Source: Nocardioides donggukensis (GTDB taxonomy: Bacteria > Actinomycetota > Actinomycetes > Propionibacteriales > Nocardioidaceae). Taken from it: a stretch of DNA of 64,000 bases. How positions within the stretch are numbered: position 1 is the first letter of the stretch; each line of letters starts with the position of its first letter. Where the stretch lies: positions 620,001 to 684,000 of the forward strand of contig NZ_JACYXZ010000003.1 of NCBI RefSeq assembly GCF_014842875.1. The letters run 5' to 3'. Below, piece by piece: positions 32,775-41,152 of this stretch. Below the pieces are notes generated by a model. That model searched no databases, was not told where the DNA came from, and saw nothing but the letters and a program-made list of their open reading frames with translations. A program made the position numbers and the translations under genes.

Positions 32775-33916
32775 GGGCGGCCTCCCACAAGGCCGAGGGC
32801 GACTCGGAGCGGGATTCGTTCCTGTTCCACACGTCGGTGTCCTTGGTGGTCGTAAGCGAGCACGAGTTCGTAGACGGTGCGCTCGTCGTCAGTGAGGAAC
32901 GGCAGCGGCTTCGGTGTCCCCGGCCCGAGGGGCTTGTTGTTCTTGTCTGTGTTGGTGCCGAACGGTTCGTACGTGTCGTAGGTGGCGGGGTCCATCAGGA
33001 TGCTCTTGACGGGTACGCCGTCGGCGCGCCAGCCGTTGAGGATTTCGTAGCCGTGGGCGTCGATGTCGCCCCAGTAGTAGAGGCGTGGCGCGCTGATGAG
33101 CCAGGGGAACTTGGCGACGGTCTTGCCGCCGAAGCCGTCGCCTTCGACGGCGATGCCGCCGGGGATGGGCGGGAAGTGGATGGCGGTGTCCTTGTTCTCG
33201 GAGATGACGACGACTTGTGGCTGGTAGGCGGGCGTGAACGGGTCGTCCACGGTGGCGGAGTCGTGGACACGTCCCCCGGCGGCACGGTGGGCTGGGTCGA
33301 GGTAGGTGAAGTGGATGCGTGCCGGGTGTCGCGGGAGGAGTCCGAGGTTGTCGCGACATGTGAGGGCGAGGAGTTCGCGTCCGTGGCTGTTTAGCCATTT
33401 GGCGTGGAGGCCGGGGACGGGAACTTGTCGTGGGGTAAGCCCGGTCGGGTCGTTGCGGGTGAGCCAGTCGGCTGCGTCGAGGAGAAGGGTGAAGTCGGTG
33501 TCGGTGTAGCCGTCGACGCCGCGAAGGAGCCGGGCTGGGTCTGCGGTGTGCGGGAAGCGGTCCCGGATCATTGCGAGTCGGGCGGTGGCGCGGCGCAGGC
33601 GGTGGGGCCACTCCCCTGCCGCGATGGTCGCTGCCGTGGTGATGTCGGGGACGGTGACGTGGGTGGGCACGGGCTGCGTGGTGCCGAGGACGACCCGGTT
33701 GGCGTAGGTGAGGGACGCCCCGTGTCCCTGCGCCCAGTCTTGTAGGGCGACTTTGCGGCGGTGGAAGTCGCCGTAGTTGGCTTCGAGGTCAGTCTTGGTG
33801 GGCTGCCCGAGCGGGAAGGTGTGCGGCCAGGAGACGGTCTCGCAGGTCGTGTCGGTGTGCCAGTTGTTGCCAAGGCGGGTCGCGATGGCGGCGCGGACCT
33901 GTTCGGGGGTCTTCAC
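32771..33916 (-). CDS. jetD: Wadjet nuclease subunit JetD (DUF3322/DUF2220)
   Basis: A 381-residue protein. The N-terminal half (DUF3322-like) leads to a TOPRIM-like DUF2220 domain with Glu240 in SENKDTA and the Asp pair in WGDIDAHGYEIL (Asp284, Asp286). JetD is the nuclease that cuts DNA loops extruded by JetABC, and its TOPRIM residues are intact here. GTG 33916 overlaps the jetC stop (GTGA). It is the fourth gene of the operon. Confidence 0.93.
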   Translation of the reverse strand: MKTPEQVRAAIATRLGNNWHTDTTCETVSWPHTFPLGQPTKTDLEANYGDFHRRKVALQDWAQGHGASLTYANRVVLGTTQPVPTHVTVPDITTAATIAAGEWPHRLRRATARLAMIRDRFPHTADPARLLRGVDGYTDTDFTLLLDAADWLTRNDPTGLTPRQVPVPGLHAKWLNSHGRELLALTCRDNLGLLPRHPARIHFTYLDPAHRAAGGRVHDSATVDDPFTPAYQPQVVVISENKDTAIHFPPIPGGIAVEGDGFGGKTVAKFPWLISAPRLYYWGDIDAHGYEILNGWRADGVPVKSILMDPATYDTYEPFGTNTDKNNKPLGPGTPKPLPFLTDDERTVYELVLAYDHQGHRRVEQERIPLRVALGLVGGRP

Positions 33917-36900
33917 GCGCTCTCTCCCCCGGTGGGCGACGGCAGGTCGGTGACGAACGAGTGGCCCTTTGTGTTCTTGTTGACGGTCAGGATGAGGTCC
34001 ATGTACCGCTCCAGTGCGGTGACCTTGTCGAGTGGGGCCCCGATGATGAGTTGGAAGCCGAGTTTCTGCCATGCCTGGACCCCTCGACGGGCGAACTCGC
34101 TGTCGGCCTTGACGAAGGCTTCGTCGAGGAATACGGGTGCGAAGCGGGGCCGGGTGCGTGACTCGTCTCCGAGTTGGAATCGGAGGGCGGCTCCGACGAT
34201 GAAGGCGACAAGTTCTTGGGTTTCGCCGCCGGACTTGCCGCCCAGTGCGGCGTAGGTGGCGACCTCGTGGCCCTGGTCGTCGACGCATGCGGCGGTGATG
34301 ACGACGTGTTGGCGCACGTCGAGGTACTTGTCGCGTTGCGAGGTGGAGGTCTTGGTGTGTCCCTCGGGGATGCGGATCAGGTTCATGAAGGTGCGCAGCC
34401 GCTTGAAGCGCTCTTCGACTTGGGGCTCGCTCTGCTCCTCTGCGACACCGGCGGCAAGGGCGCGGAGCATCTTGCGGAACTTTGCCACGTCGTCGTTGTG
34501 GAGACGACGGAGGTTGATTTGCAGGTGTCCCTTCCCGCCGAACGGCAGTCCACGGAGGATTGCGTTGATGGGGTCGAGGCGTTCCTCGATGTCTTCGATG
34601 GCGCTGTCGAAGGCACCGTTGACCCGGACGAGGTCTTCGCTGGACCACTCGGACAGGCTGCGTCGCCATTCTTCCTTGCGGTCGTGCAGGCCGGTGGACT
34701 GGATGCGGTCGAGGATTTCGCGGTATCCGTCGGCTGAGTCTGGGCTGGTGCCGAGGTTGGGGTCGTGCCAGCCGGGGTGGGCTTGGAAAGCTTCGAACAT
34801 GGTCGTCATGGCTGTGCTGGTGTCGCGCACGGCCTTCTGGGCAGCAAGTGATTCCTGTGCGAGCCGGGCTTTGAGGTGTTTCATGTTGGCGTGGAAGCCG
34901 CGCAAGTCGGTGGCGTCCCATTCGCGGGAGAACAGGGTGTTCAGGTAGCCGGTCTGCTCGTCGGTGAGGGTGACGGTCTGCGCGTTCTCGATGCGGTCGG
35001 TGGCGTCGGTGACTGTGTCCTGGTCGTCGCAGAGCCGAACGTGATCCTTGTCGAGGTCCTCGATGGCCTTCTTGGCGAGCACCATCTCGCTGTTCGCCTT
35101 CTCGTGCTGGGGGCGAAGGAGGTCTTCTTCTTGCTGCAGCGTGGTGAGGATGTCGCTGGCGGCGACGATGCGTTCCTTCTGGGCGCTGAGTTCTTCGATG
35201 GTGGTGTCGATGCTGGCGTAGTCGATGTCGGCCCACTGGGCGTTGACGACGTACTGGTGGTCGTCCCGGTGCCGCCGCAGGGCGCTGAGACGGTCTCGCA
35301 GTTCCTTCGCCCTTCCTTGGATGGTGCGCAGGCGCTCGTCGAGTGCGGTGATCTTGTCGGTGAGCTCGGCGAGGCGGCGTTCGTTGGAGAAACCGATGAT
35401 GTTGCCGTCGCTGGATTCACCGTGGGCTCCCTTGTCTCCGTGGCGGGTCTGCCCGGAGCGGGTGACGCGGGGTTCGCGTCCGCTGAGGGCGTCAGCGTTC
35501 GGGACGCAGAGATGGTCGACGTTGTTGTCGGAGACCCGCCCTTGAACCCAGGTGGAGAACGGGGAGTCCTTGAATGCGAGTTTCCCCGACACATAGTCGG
35601 GGTTGCCCTGCTCGTCGCGGTGGGGCTGGAGCGTGACGGCCTCGTAGTTGATGCGGGGCCGGATGGTTACGCCGTCGATGCTGCGGGAGAGGTGGTCGCG
35701 GGTGTTCCGGTCCACGAGGACGACGCGGGCGAGCCCGCCGAGGGTGGTTTCGATGGCCTTGCGCCAGGGTTCCTCGTTGGGGAGCACGTCGATGAGTTCG
35801 GCGACGAACGGGAGGTCGTTCATCGGGTCCAGCCCGGCTGCCTCGGCCATGTCGACGCGAGCCCGGTGCAGATGGCGGGGCACCATGCCGTTGCGGCCCT
35901 TGAGCGATTCGAGGTCGCTGACGAGTTCGCTCCGTTCCCGCGCGAGCGGGTACTCCTCGTCTTGCCCGATGCGGCGGATCTCGTCGTCGAGTTCCTTCTC
36001 CCGGTTGGCGCACTCTCCCAGGAATACCTGTGAGGCGGCCTGTGCGTCGGCGAACTCCTCGGCGGTTTCGGGGACCGGCAGCCCGATGGTTTCGGTGTTG
36101 TGCTGGAACTTGAGGTTGGCCTGGTAGGCGACGCGGCGCTGCTCTTGGAGGTCTTGAATCTGGTCGGTGAGCGCGTTGATGGCGTCGCCGCCGTTGGCTG
36201 CCTTGTCTTTGTCGATGGCTTGGAGCCGTTCCCGCAGCCGACGTTCTTCGCCGGTGGCGGTGGTAAGCCGGGTTGTCTCTTCGCGGTGACGGCGTCGGTT
36301 GTCGTCGACGGCGGTGTCGAGGAGCGCCCGTTCGGCGAGGAGTTTCCACAGCAGGAACGGTGAGTCGCCGTCGCGGTGGATGCCGAACTGGTCGAGGAGC
36401 AGGGCCTCTGCCTGCGCCTTGGCAAGGTCTGCTTGGAGTTCGGGCAGGCGACGCAGGACGTGAACCTTGTCGGCCTCGTCGAGCATCTTCTCGTAGGCGG
36501 CTTCGAGGTCGGCGAAGTGCTCGATGGCCCGGTCGGCGTGCTGGTAGGTGACGGGCTCTTCGAGAACCATGGACTTGTAGAGTCCGTCGACGGTCTTAAC
36601 TTGCATGCCTGCCTGGACGCGGGCGAGCAGTCGTTGGGCTTTCCTGCCGTCGCCGTTCGCGCCAATGCCGAGTCGGGTGTGCAGGTTCTGTTCGAACTCC
36701 CAGAACTTGTCGAACGGCTGGAGGGTCGGGAAGTTCGCCTTGAGGGTGCGCTTGTCGAACCGGGATGCGGCGATGGGAGCGAGCCGGGCCAGGTCGAGGT
36801 AACCGTCGGTGGCCGCGAACGTGGTGGTGACATCGGAGTTCGTAGAGGCACCGGCGCGGACGAAGTAGATGCGGGTGACGGTGTAGCGGCGGTCGATGTC

Positions 36901-37305
36901 GTTGACGAAGGTCATGGCGACCGCACCCCAGGTGGGTGCGCCGTCGATGCCGCGCAGCACTTGGTCACGGAGTTCGTCGGTGCCTTCGATGCGACTGGTG
37001 TCGGTCTTGCCGCGCAGGTAGGTCAGCAGGTTGCGCTGGTCGGCGGACCGGGCTCGCCCGACGGTCGCGTCGTTCGATGCGCCGTTGAAGGGGGTGTCGG
37101 AAGGCATCATGAGTGCGATGTAGGCGTCCAGCAGGGTGGACTTACCGGTGCCGGATGCCCCGGAGAGCAAGGTCGCGCCGGGTGAGAGCCGCACCGTGTG
37201 GTGTCCGTGAAAGCCGCCCCAATTGACCATCTGGAGCGTCTCGGCCCGCCACTGGGTGGTCCCTTCCGTGGCTCCGTCAATGTGGAGGAGCGCTACCTGC
37301 GTCAT
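33913..37305 (-). CDS. jetC: Wadjet SMC-like ATPase JetC
   Basis: A 1130-residue SMC/MukB-like ATPase. Walker A is GASGTGKS (49-56), long Glu/Arg/Gln-rich coiled coils flank a hinge-like middle (about 480-620), and the C-terminal head carries signature GGKSGGETQ and Walker B PVFLDEAF. It is the motor that extrudes DNA in Wadjet plasmid defence. Its length and layout agree with type I JetC. Its start overlaps the jetB stop by 4 nt (ATGA). Confidence 0.95.
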   Translation of the reverse strand: MTQVALLHIDGATEGTTQWRAETLQMVNWGGFHGHHTVRLSPGATLLSGASGTGKSTLLDAYIALMMPSDTPFNGASNDATVGRARSADQRNLLTYLRGKTDTSRIEGTDELRDQVLRGIDGAPTWGAVAMTFVNDIDRRYTVTRIYFVRAGASTNSDVTTTFAATDGYLDLARLAPIAASRFDKRTLKANFPTLQPFDKFWEFEQNLHTRLGIGANGDGRKAQRLLARVQAGMQVKTVDGLYKSMVLEEPVTYQHADRAIEHFADLEAAYEKMLDEADKVHVLRRLPELQADLAKAQAEALLLDQFGIHRDGDSPFLLWKLLAERALLDTAVDDNRRRHREETTRLTTATGEERRLRERLQAIDKDKAANGGDAINALTDQIQDLQEQRRVAYQANLKFQHNTETIGLPVPETAEEFADAQAASQVFLGECANREKELDDEIRRIGQDEEYPLARERSELVSDLESLKGRNGMVPRHLHRARVDMAEAAGLDPMNDLPFVAELIDVLPNEEPWRKAIETTLGGLARVVLVDRNTRDHLSRSIDGVTIRPRINYEAVTLQPHRDEQGNPDYVSGKLAFKDSPFSTWVQGRVSDNNVDHLCVPNADALSGREPRVTRSGQTRHGDKGAHGESSDGNIIGFSNERRLAELTDKITALDERLRTIQGRAKELRDRLSALRRHRDDHQYVVNAQWADIDYASIDTTIEELSAQKERIVAASDILTTLQQEEDLLRPQHEKANSEMVLAKKAIEDLDKDHVRLCDDQDTVTDATDRIENAQTVTLTDEQTGYLNTLFSREWDATDLRGFHANMKHLKARLAQESLAAQKAVRDTSTAMTTMFEAFQAHPGWHDPNLGTSPDSADGYREILDRIQSTGLHDRKEEWRRSLSEWSSEDLVRVNGAFDSAIEDIEERLDPINAILRGLPFGGKGHLQINLRRLHNDDVAKFRKMLRALAAGVAEEQSEPQVEERFKRLRTFMNLIRIPEGHTKTSTSQRDKYLDVRQHVVITAACVDDQGHEVATYAALGGKSGGETQELVAFIVGAALRFQLGDESRTRPRFAPVFLDEAFVKADSEFARRGVQAWQKLGFQLIIGAPLDKVTALERYMDLILTVNKNTKGHSFVTDLPSPTGGESA

Positions 37306-38123
37306 GCGTCATCACCGCTCTCTACCTCAGCCTCGTCGAGGGCGGCCTGCTCGGTCGTGCGGGATACGTCGTCGCCGCCGTTCTGGGTCATCAGCCAGGT
37401 CATGAGTTCGCGCAGTTTCGGCAGCGGGAGGAGCACTTCGATGACCGGGGAGATGCGGAACCGATCGGGGTCGGGTGTCTTGAGCAGCACTCCTGCCTTG
37501 CGAAGACCCTCGACGGCTCGTTCGGTCTTCTTCTGGTTGAAGGCCCGGTCGGTGGCATGCTCGGGGCGCATCCCTGCAACCTCGTCGAGGAGCGCGGACT
37601 TCTCGACGTACACGACGTTGTCGCCGTCTTGGCGCTGTCGGAAGAACCTGCCGCGCAGCGCAACCAGCATGATGGTCTCTTCCTTGTTGTGCGCGACCTC
37701 GTGTAGCAGGGTCGGCAAGGGAGCGCCCGTCTCCGCGACAGCCTGCCGCTTGAACGCCACCTGGTAGGTCCTGTCGATGTGCAGGTCGAGGAACAGGTCA
37801 TTGAGGCGGCTCTTGATGAGGTCTTCGTTGTCCAGGAGCGCGACCCACTGGTCGTGGTGCCGGTCAGCGGAGATGTAGCGGTTCTTCATCAAGGCGTGCA
37901 GGACCCGTCGCTGGGCGTAGTCGAGCCGCCCGGTGTCGCCCTCGAAGCAGGCCAGAGACGTGCCTTCGTCGTCATCCTCGAAGGGGTCGGTCGGACCGTC
38001 GTTCAAGGGGGCAGGGTCCACTGTGAGGGCGTCGAGGTCGAGGTCCATCTCCGACAGGTCATCCACCTGCTCGTCGAGATCGTCGAGCGTGGCGGGCTCG
38101 CCGCTGGCCCAGGTGTCAGTCAT
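37302..38123 (-). CDS. jetB: Wadjet subunit JetB (DUF4194)
   Basis: A 273-residue MukE-like accessory subunit (DUF4194). Its winged-helix region is seen as YAQRRVLHALMKNRYISADRHH, MVALRGRFFRQRQ-type segments and PVIEVLLPLPKLRELMTWL. The first about 60 residues are very acidic. ATG 38123 was chosen because it overlaps the jetA stop (ATGACTGA). It binds JetA and JetC in the MukBEF-like complex. Confidence 0.92.
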   Translation of the reverse strand: MTDTWASGEPATLDDLDEQVDDLSEMDLDLDALTVDPAPLNDGPTDPFEDDDEGTSLACFEGDTGRLDYAQRRVLHALMKNRYISADRHHDQWVALLDNEDLIKSRLNDLFLDLHIDRTYQVAFKRQAVAETGAPLPTLLHEVAHNKEETIMLVALRGRFFRQRQDGDNVVYVEKSALLDEVAGMRPEHATDRAFNQKKTERAVEGLRKAGVLLKTPDPDRFRISPVIEVLLPLPKLRELMTWLMTQNGGDDVSRTTEQAALDEAEVESGDDA

Positions 38124-39609
38124 CTGCATCCCCTCGTGCATCGGCAGGTTGCTCGCTGGTCGGGACCAGCGCGAACTTCGGCATGTGGAACTCTCGACGG
38201 CTCCCGTCGGGCCGGATGGCCTCCACCGGTTCCCGGTCGGCCTCGGGCATCGCGTCGAGGCGCGCCAGCAGGTGCATCAGGCCGAGGATTTCGACCGGGC
38301 GGCGCAGGTCCCCCGGAAGCCGGTTGAACAGGGCGGCGGCGGTATCGGTGTCACCCGTGGTGAGCGCCTGGTCGAGTTCGCGTCGCAGGTCGCCCAGCGA
38401 AGGGCCGCCTTGTTGTCGAATCTCGGCGAGGGACAGCGGCTCCGGGGCGTCGCCGGACACGTCTTCGAGCGGCTCCGGTGCCCGCTCGGAATCGGTGTCA
38501 TAGGTCCGCAGCCGCAGGTGGTCCACATCGAGCGCGGGCGGGAACAGTTCCACCTCGACGTTGGAGCGGGCACGGGCCGTCTGCATCCAGGTCCGCAGTT
38601 CCCGGTCGATGCCGCGCAGCGTCGCGTCCAATTCCCGGTTCCTGATCTGGTCGTAGTTCTCGATGTGCTCGCGCAGCGTCGCACTGAGCCGGGTACGCCG
38701 GTTCAGGACGTCGTCGATGCCTGAGCGGATGACTTCGACGGTGGCTCGCATTTTCTTCTGCTCGTCAGGGAGGAGTGTCCCGGCGTAGGGGTGGGTCAGG
38801 ATGGTGTCGATGTCGCGGCGCAGTCGCGAGAGCCAGTCCTTGTTGCGAAGCAATTCGAAGGCACCCTCGAACGCTTGCCCTTCGGGGGTGGTCTTGAGGA
38901 GGTTGCGCGAGGTGTGCAGGTACTCATCAAGCACCTCGCCGATGGGCCGTTCGTCTTCGCGGAGGTTCCGCAGGATGCTCCGGTGCATCGCGGTGACCGA
39001 CTCCTCGACCCGCTTGAAGTCGCCGGGCAGGCCGTCGAGGTTGCGCAGCACCTCAACGAACCCGGAGATCAGGTCATTCTCGGAGGCGTCGACGATTTCG
39101 CCGCCCAACGCGAGCCGCTCTCGTTCAGCGGTCAGCGCGGCAATCTGCTCGTCGAGCCGGTTGATGCGCGCCTCCCGGTCCGGGTTTGCGTCCATCGCGA
39201 CACGCGAGACGGTTTCCATGATGGTGGTGATGCGCGACCCGCTGAGGAAGGAACGTTCGCGGGTCATCTCCTCGATGATGTTGAGCGCATCCTGCGCGTG
39301 GGACGTGAGCCGGTACTGCTCCTGCCCGTCCGCACCGGGTTCGCGGTAGAGCCACTGCTGCCGGACCCACTGCATGCACAGGCTCTTCCCGTTGCCCGCA
39401 GGCACCGGGTGCCCAGCCGTCTGCAGTTCATCCAGGTAGGTGCCGACCTGCGCATGGAGCCGCTCGGCCGGTAGAGACCGAACTTCTTGGCTGAACGAGC
39501 AGACGAAGATGGGCAGGGCAACCGCTGCCCACTTCCGGTCCAGCAGTTGCAGCGTGGGGCGGTCGAGCGCGTCCTTGACGCGCGCCACCTCGCCTTCGAT
39601 GTCGCTCAT
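38116..39609 (-). CDS. jetA: Wadjet subunit JetA (DUF3375)
   Basis: A 497-residue kleisin-like subunit (DUF3375): LQLLDRKWAAVALPIFVCSF, YLDELQTAGHPVPAG, EQYRLTSHAQDALNIIEEMTRERSF in two family blocks, then a long helical segment (150-360) and an acidic C-terminal part. It bridges the JetC heads as MukF does. ATG 39609 (MSDIEGEV) was chosen because the longer upstream frame has no family similarity. It is the first gene of the operon and diverges from the nuclease-like gene at 39767. Confidence 0.93.
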   Translation of the reverse strand: MSDIEGEVARVKDALDRPTLQLLDRKWAAVALPIFVCSFSQEVRSLPAERLHAQVGTYLDELQTAGHPVPAGNGKSLCMQWVRQQWLYREPGADGQEQYRLTSHAQDALNIIEEMTRERSFLSGSRITTIMETVSRVAMDANPDREARINRLDEQIAALTAERERLALGGEIVDASENDLISGFVEVLRNLDGLPGDFKRVEESVTAMHRSILRNLREDERPIGEVLDEYLHTSRNLLKTTPEGQAFEGAFELLRNKDWLSRLRRDIDTILTHPYAGTLLPDEQKKMRATVEVIRSGIDDVLNRRTRLSATLREHIENYDQIRNRELDATLRGIDRELRTWMQTARARSNVEVELFPPALDVDHLRLRTYDTDSERAPEPLEDVSGDAPEPLSLAEIRQQGGPSLGDLRRELDQALTTGDTDTAAALFNRLPGDLRRPVEILGLMHLLARLDAMPEADREPVEAIRPDGSRREFHMPKFALVPTSEQPADARGDADD

Positions 39610-39766
39610 GCCCACCCCCGTCCTGTCCGCGCATGTCATCGGCAGGCTAAGTGACCCCACCGACACATCAGGGACGATCGGGCAAGAGAGGGGTTCCAGT
39701 GCCGATGCTGGCGGCAGCCATCCCGAGAAGAAACCGGGAGTCGGCGGAGTGTGGTTGGCTGCCTGC
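39610..39766. promoter_or_regulatory. divergent promoter region of the Wadjet operon
   Basis: A 157-bp region between jetA (leftward) and the gene at 39767 (rightward). It contains GTCATCGGCAGGCT (39635-39648), CCACCGACA (39657-39665) and GACGATCG (39673-39680), each also present upstream of the CBASS operon at 31505-31539, although the blocks are in a different order. It is probably the control region for the Wadjet operon. Confidence 0.55.
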
Positions 39767-40345
39767 ATGCCGGTCGGAGATTGCGAGAGGGCGTTCGTTG
39801 CTGCGGCGGGCGACGACGGTGTCGCGCTAACGCGGGCTCGGGTGCCGTGGCTGAATCAGCGAGGACACCTCGGGCTACCCGAGCGGGCCGAGTCTGCTCG
39901 CCGCGTCCTCGCCGACATCTTCGGGGCGTTGAAGGGTGACTCCGAGGCTCAGGCGACCAAGCGACTCACTGCACTGCCCGGCGACTTCATCCATGAGCCA
40001 ACGGGCACGTTCATCGAAGTAGACGAGTCCCAGCACTTCACCACCCACCGGCTCACGACCTTGAACCTCTATCCGACCGACTGTCCGCTGGGGTTCGACA
40101 TCGAGGAGTACCGGGGGCTGTGCACAACGTGGTCGCCTCGGTCGGACAAGTACCGCGCGAGCAAGGCCGCAGTGGGGTTTGGGGAGGGCGGGCGTCAGCG
40201 ACAGCGCGCCTATCACGATGCGCTCCGTGACCTCGTCACCCCCGCGATGGGACATCCCCCGGTGATCCGGGTCGCTGCTCCCGACCGAGACGGTGCTGCG
40301 GCATATCACCGGGTTCGCAACCGCTTGCTCGGACTCCTCGGCTAA
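39767..40345 (+). CDS. uncharacterised nuclease-like protein next to Wadjet
   Basis: A 192-residue protein with a central block GTFIEVDESQHFTTHRL that resembles the E-x-D-x-x-x-H active-site strand of Vsr/DUF559-type endonucleases, followed by FDIEEYRGLC, WSPRSDKYRASKAAVGF and RQRAYHDALRDLVTPAMG. I recognise the pattern as a recurring family of hypothetical proteins but cannot name a proven function. It is transcribed away from jetA and shares its upstream region, so it is probably part of the defence island. ATG 39767 was chosen for the first compact start before the conserved part. Confidence 0.65.
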   Translation: MPVGDCERAFVAAAGDDGVALTRARVPWLNQRGHLGLPERAESARRVLADIFGALKGDSEAQATKRLTALPGDFIHEPTGTFIEVDESQHFTTHRLTTLNLYPTDCPLGFDIEEYRGLCTTWSPRSDKYRASKAAVGFGEGGRQRQRAYHDALRDLVTPAMGHPPVIRVAAPDRDGAAAYHRVRNRLLGLLG

Positions 40346-40542
40346 CCAGCCGGTTCCGAGGACGATCGTCGGTCGGCGAATACGCGCCTTGCGTAAATCG
40401 TGCGGTCGGCCGGATGCTGTCGACGAGGCGCGGCTCTCGCCCGGCGTATCCGGCACACGTCGACCTTGGTGCCTCGCGAAGGGACTGGCGGTCGGCGGTC
40501 GGGATTCCACGGTGAACCAACTCGGAGGAGCGGGAGGATCGA
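40346..40542. other. short intergenic region in the island
   Basis: About 200 bases without a gene. The palindrome GACGATCGTC recurs at 40361-40370, identical to the one upstream of the CBASS operon. The rest shows no clear feature. Confidence 0.4.
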
Positions 40543-40982
40543 ATGACCGGCGGGCCTGTCACCAAGAATGAGATCGCGGAAGTGGTCGGGGCCTGCTGGT
40601 CGGAGAACAAGGTCCTCGCGGCGGATGGGACCGCTCACGCACCGCCGATGCGATAGGGGCCATCCCCGCTGCGCTGGAAGGAACCGGTCTCGCCCTGCAC
40701 TCTGACGAGGACAAGGTCGCGATCCTGCCCACGCGGCGCAACACCGGGAACATCCGACGTGCGCTTGCAACCATGCAGACCAAGTCGCGGGGACTCACCG
40801 TGACGCAAGCCGCCACGCTCAAACGAGTCGTCGACGGCACGCACTCCACGAAACGCAACATCGGCAACGCAGAACGAGTGATTCTCGGCGCACTCAAGAA
40901 CATGGGCTGCATCGAACTCGACGACAAGGCCGCCTGGCGGCCCACCGACGACCTGCACGCCGCCATCCCCGACCTGCGGTAA
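40543..40982 (+). pseudogene. frameshifted small gene at the right end of the island
   Basis: ATG 40543 opens a frame encoding VTKNEIAEVVGACWSENKVL that stops at 40655-40657. A second frame, open from 40572 without a start until ATG 40773, encodes DRSRTADAIGAIPAALEG and continues to TGA-type stop 40980-40982 with KRVVDGTHSTKRNIGNAERV and a winged-helix-like end. The two parts read naturally as one protein of about 140 residues if one frameshift occurred near 40620-40640. The 69-residue ORF from 40773 could still be made. The function is not recognised. Confidence 0.5.
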
Positions 40983-41000
40983 GCGGGTCCAGAAATGCGA

Positions 41001-41034
41001 GAGGGCCAGCCACCTGAGGAGGTGGCTGGCCCTC
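41001..41034. terminator. strong bidirectional terminator hairpin
   Basis: GAGGGCCAGCCACCT (41001-41015) pairs perfectly with AGGTGGCTGGCCCTC (41020-41034) around a GAGG loop, and pairing can extend four more base pairs outward. T-rich sequence (TTGCGTTT) follows on the plus strand. It separates the end of the island from the nrdJ gene. Confidence 0.8.
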
Positions 41035-41058
41035 TTGCGTTTGCTAGCGGGTCACTCC

Positions 41059-41149
41059 GCTGCCATTTCCCGTGAGAACGAGTGCTGCCATTCTCGTGAG
41101 AACGTGCTGCCAGAATCGTAAGATTCCGCTGCCATTCTCGTGAGTCTCG
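41059..41149. repeat. four tandem ~22-bp repeats beside nrdJ
   Basis: Four copies of a unit beginning GCTGCCA start at 41059, 41084, 41106 and 41128 (spacing 25, 22, 22). Each contains a small palindrome, such as TTCTCGTGAGAA in copy 2 and GAATCGTAAGATTC in copy 3, the latter with its arms changed together. The array ends 3 nt before the nrdJ stop. Such multiple end repeats resemble the terminal binding sites of IS21-type elements, but no transposase is present, so this may be a relic of an element end marking the island border. Confidence 0.55.
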
Positions 41150-41152
41150 ATA

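Noticed and set aside
39767..40982. Toxin-antitoxin pair at the island end
   Set aside because: The two genes are separated by 200 bp, one is frameshifted, and neither resembles a known toxin or antitoxin.
26824..41149. Prophage or integrative conjugative element
   Set aside because: No integrase, terminase, relaxase or structural genes occur; the region holds only defence genes and border scars.
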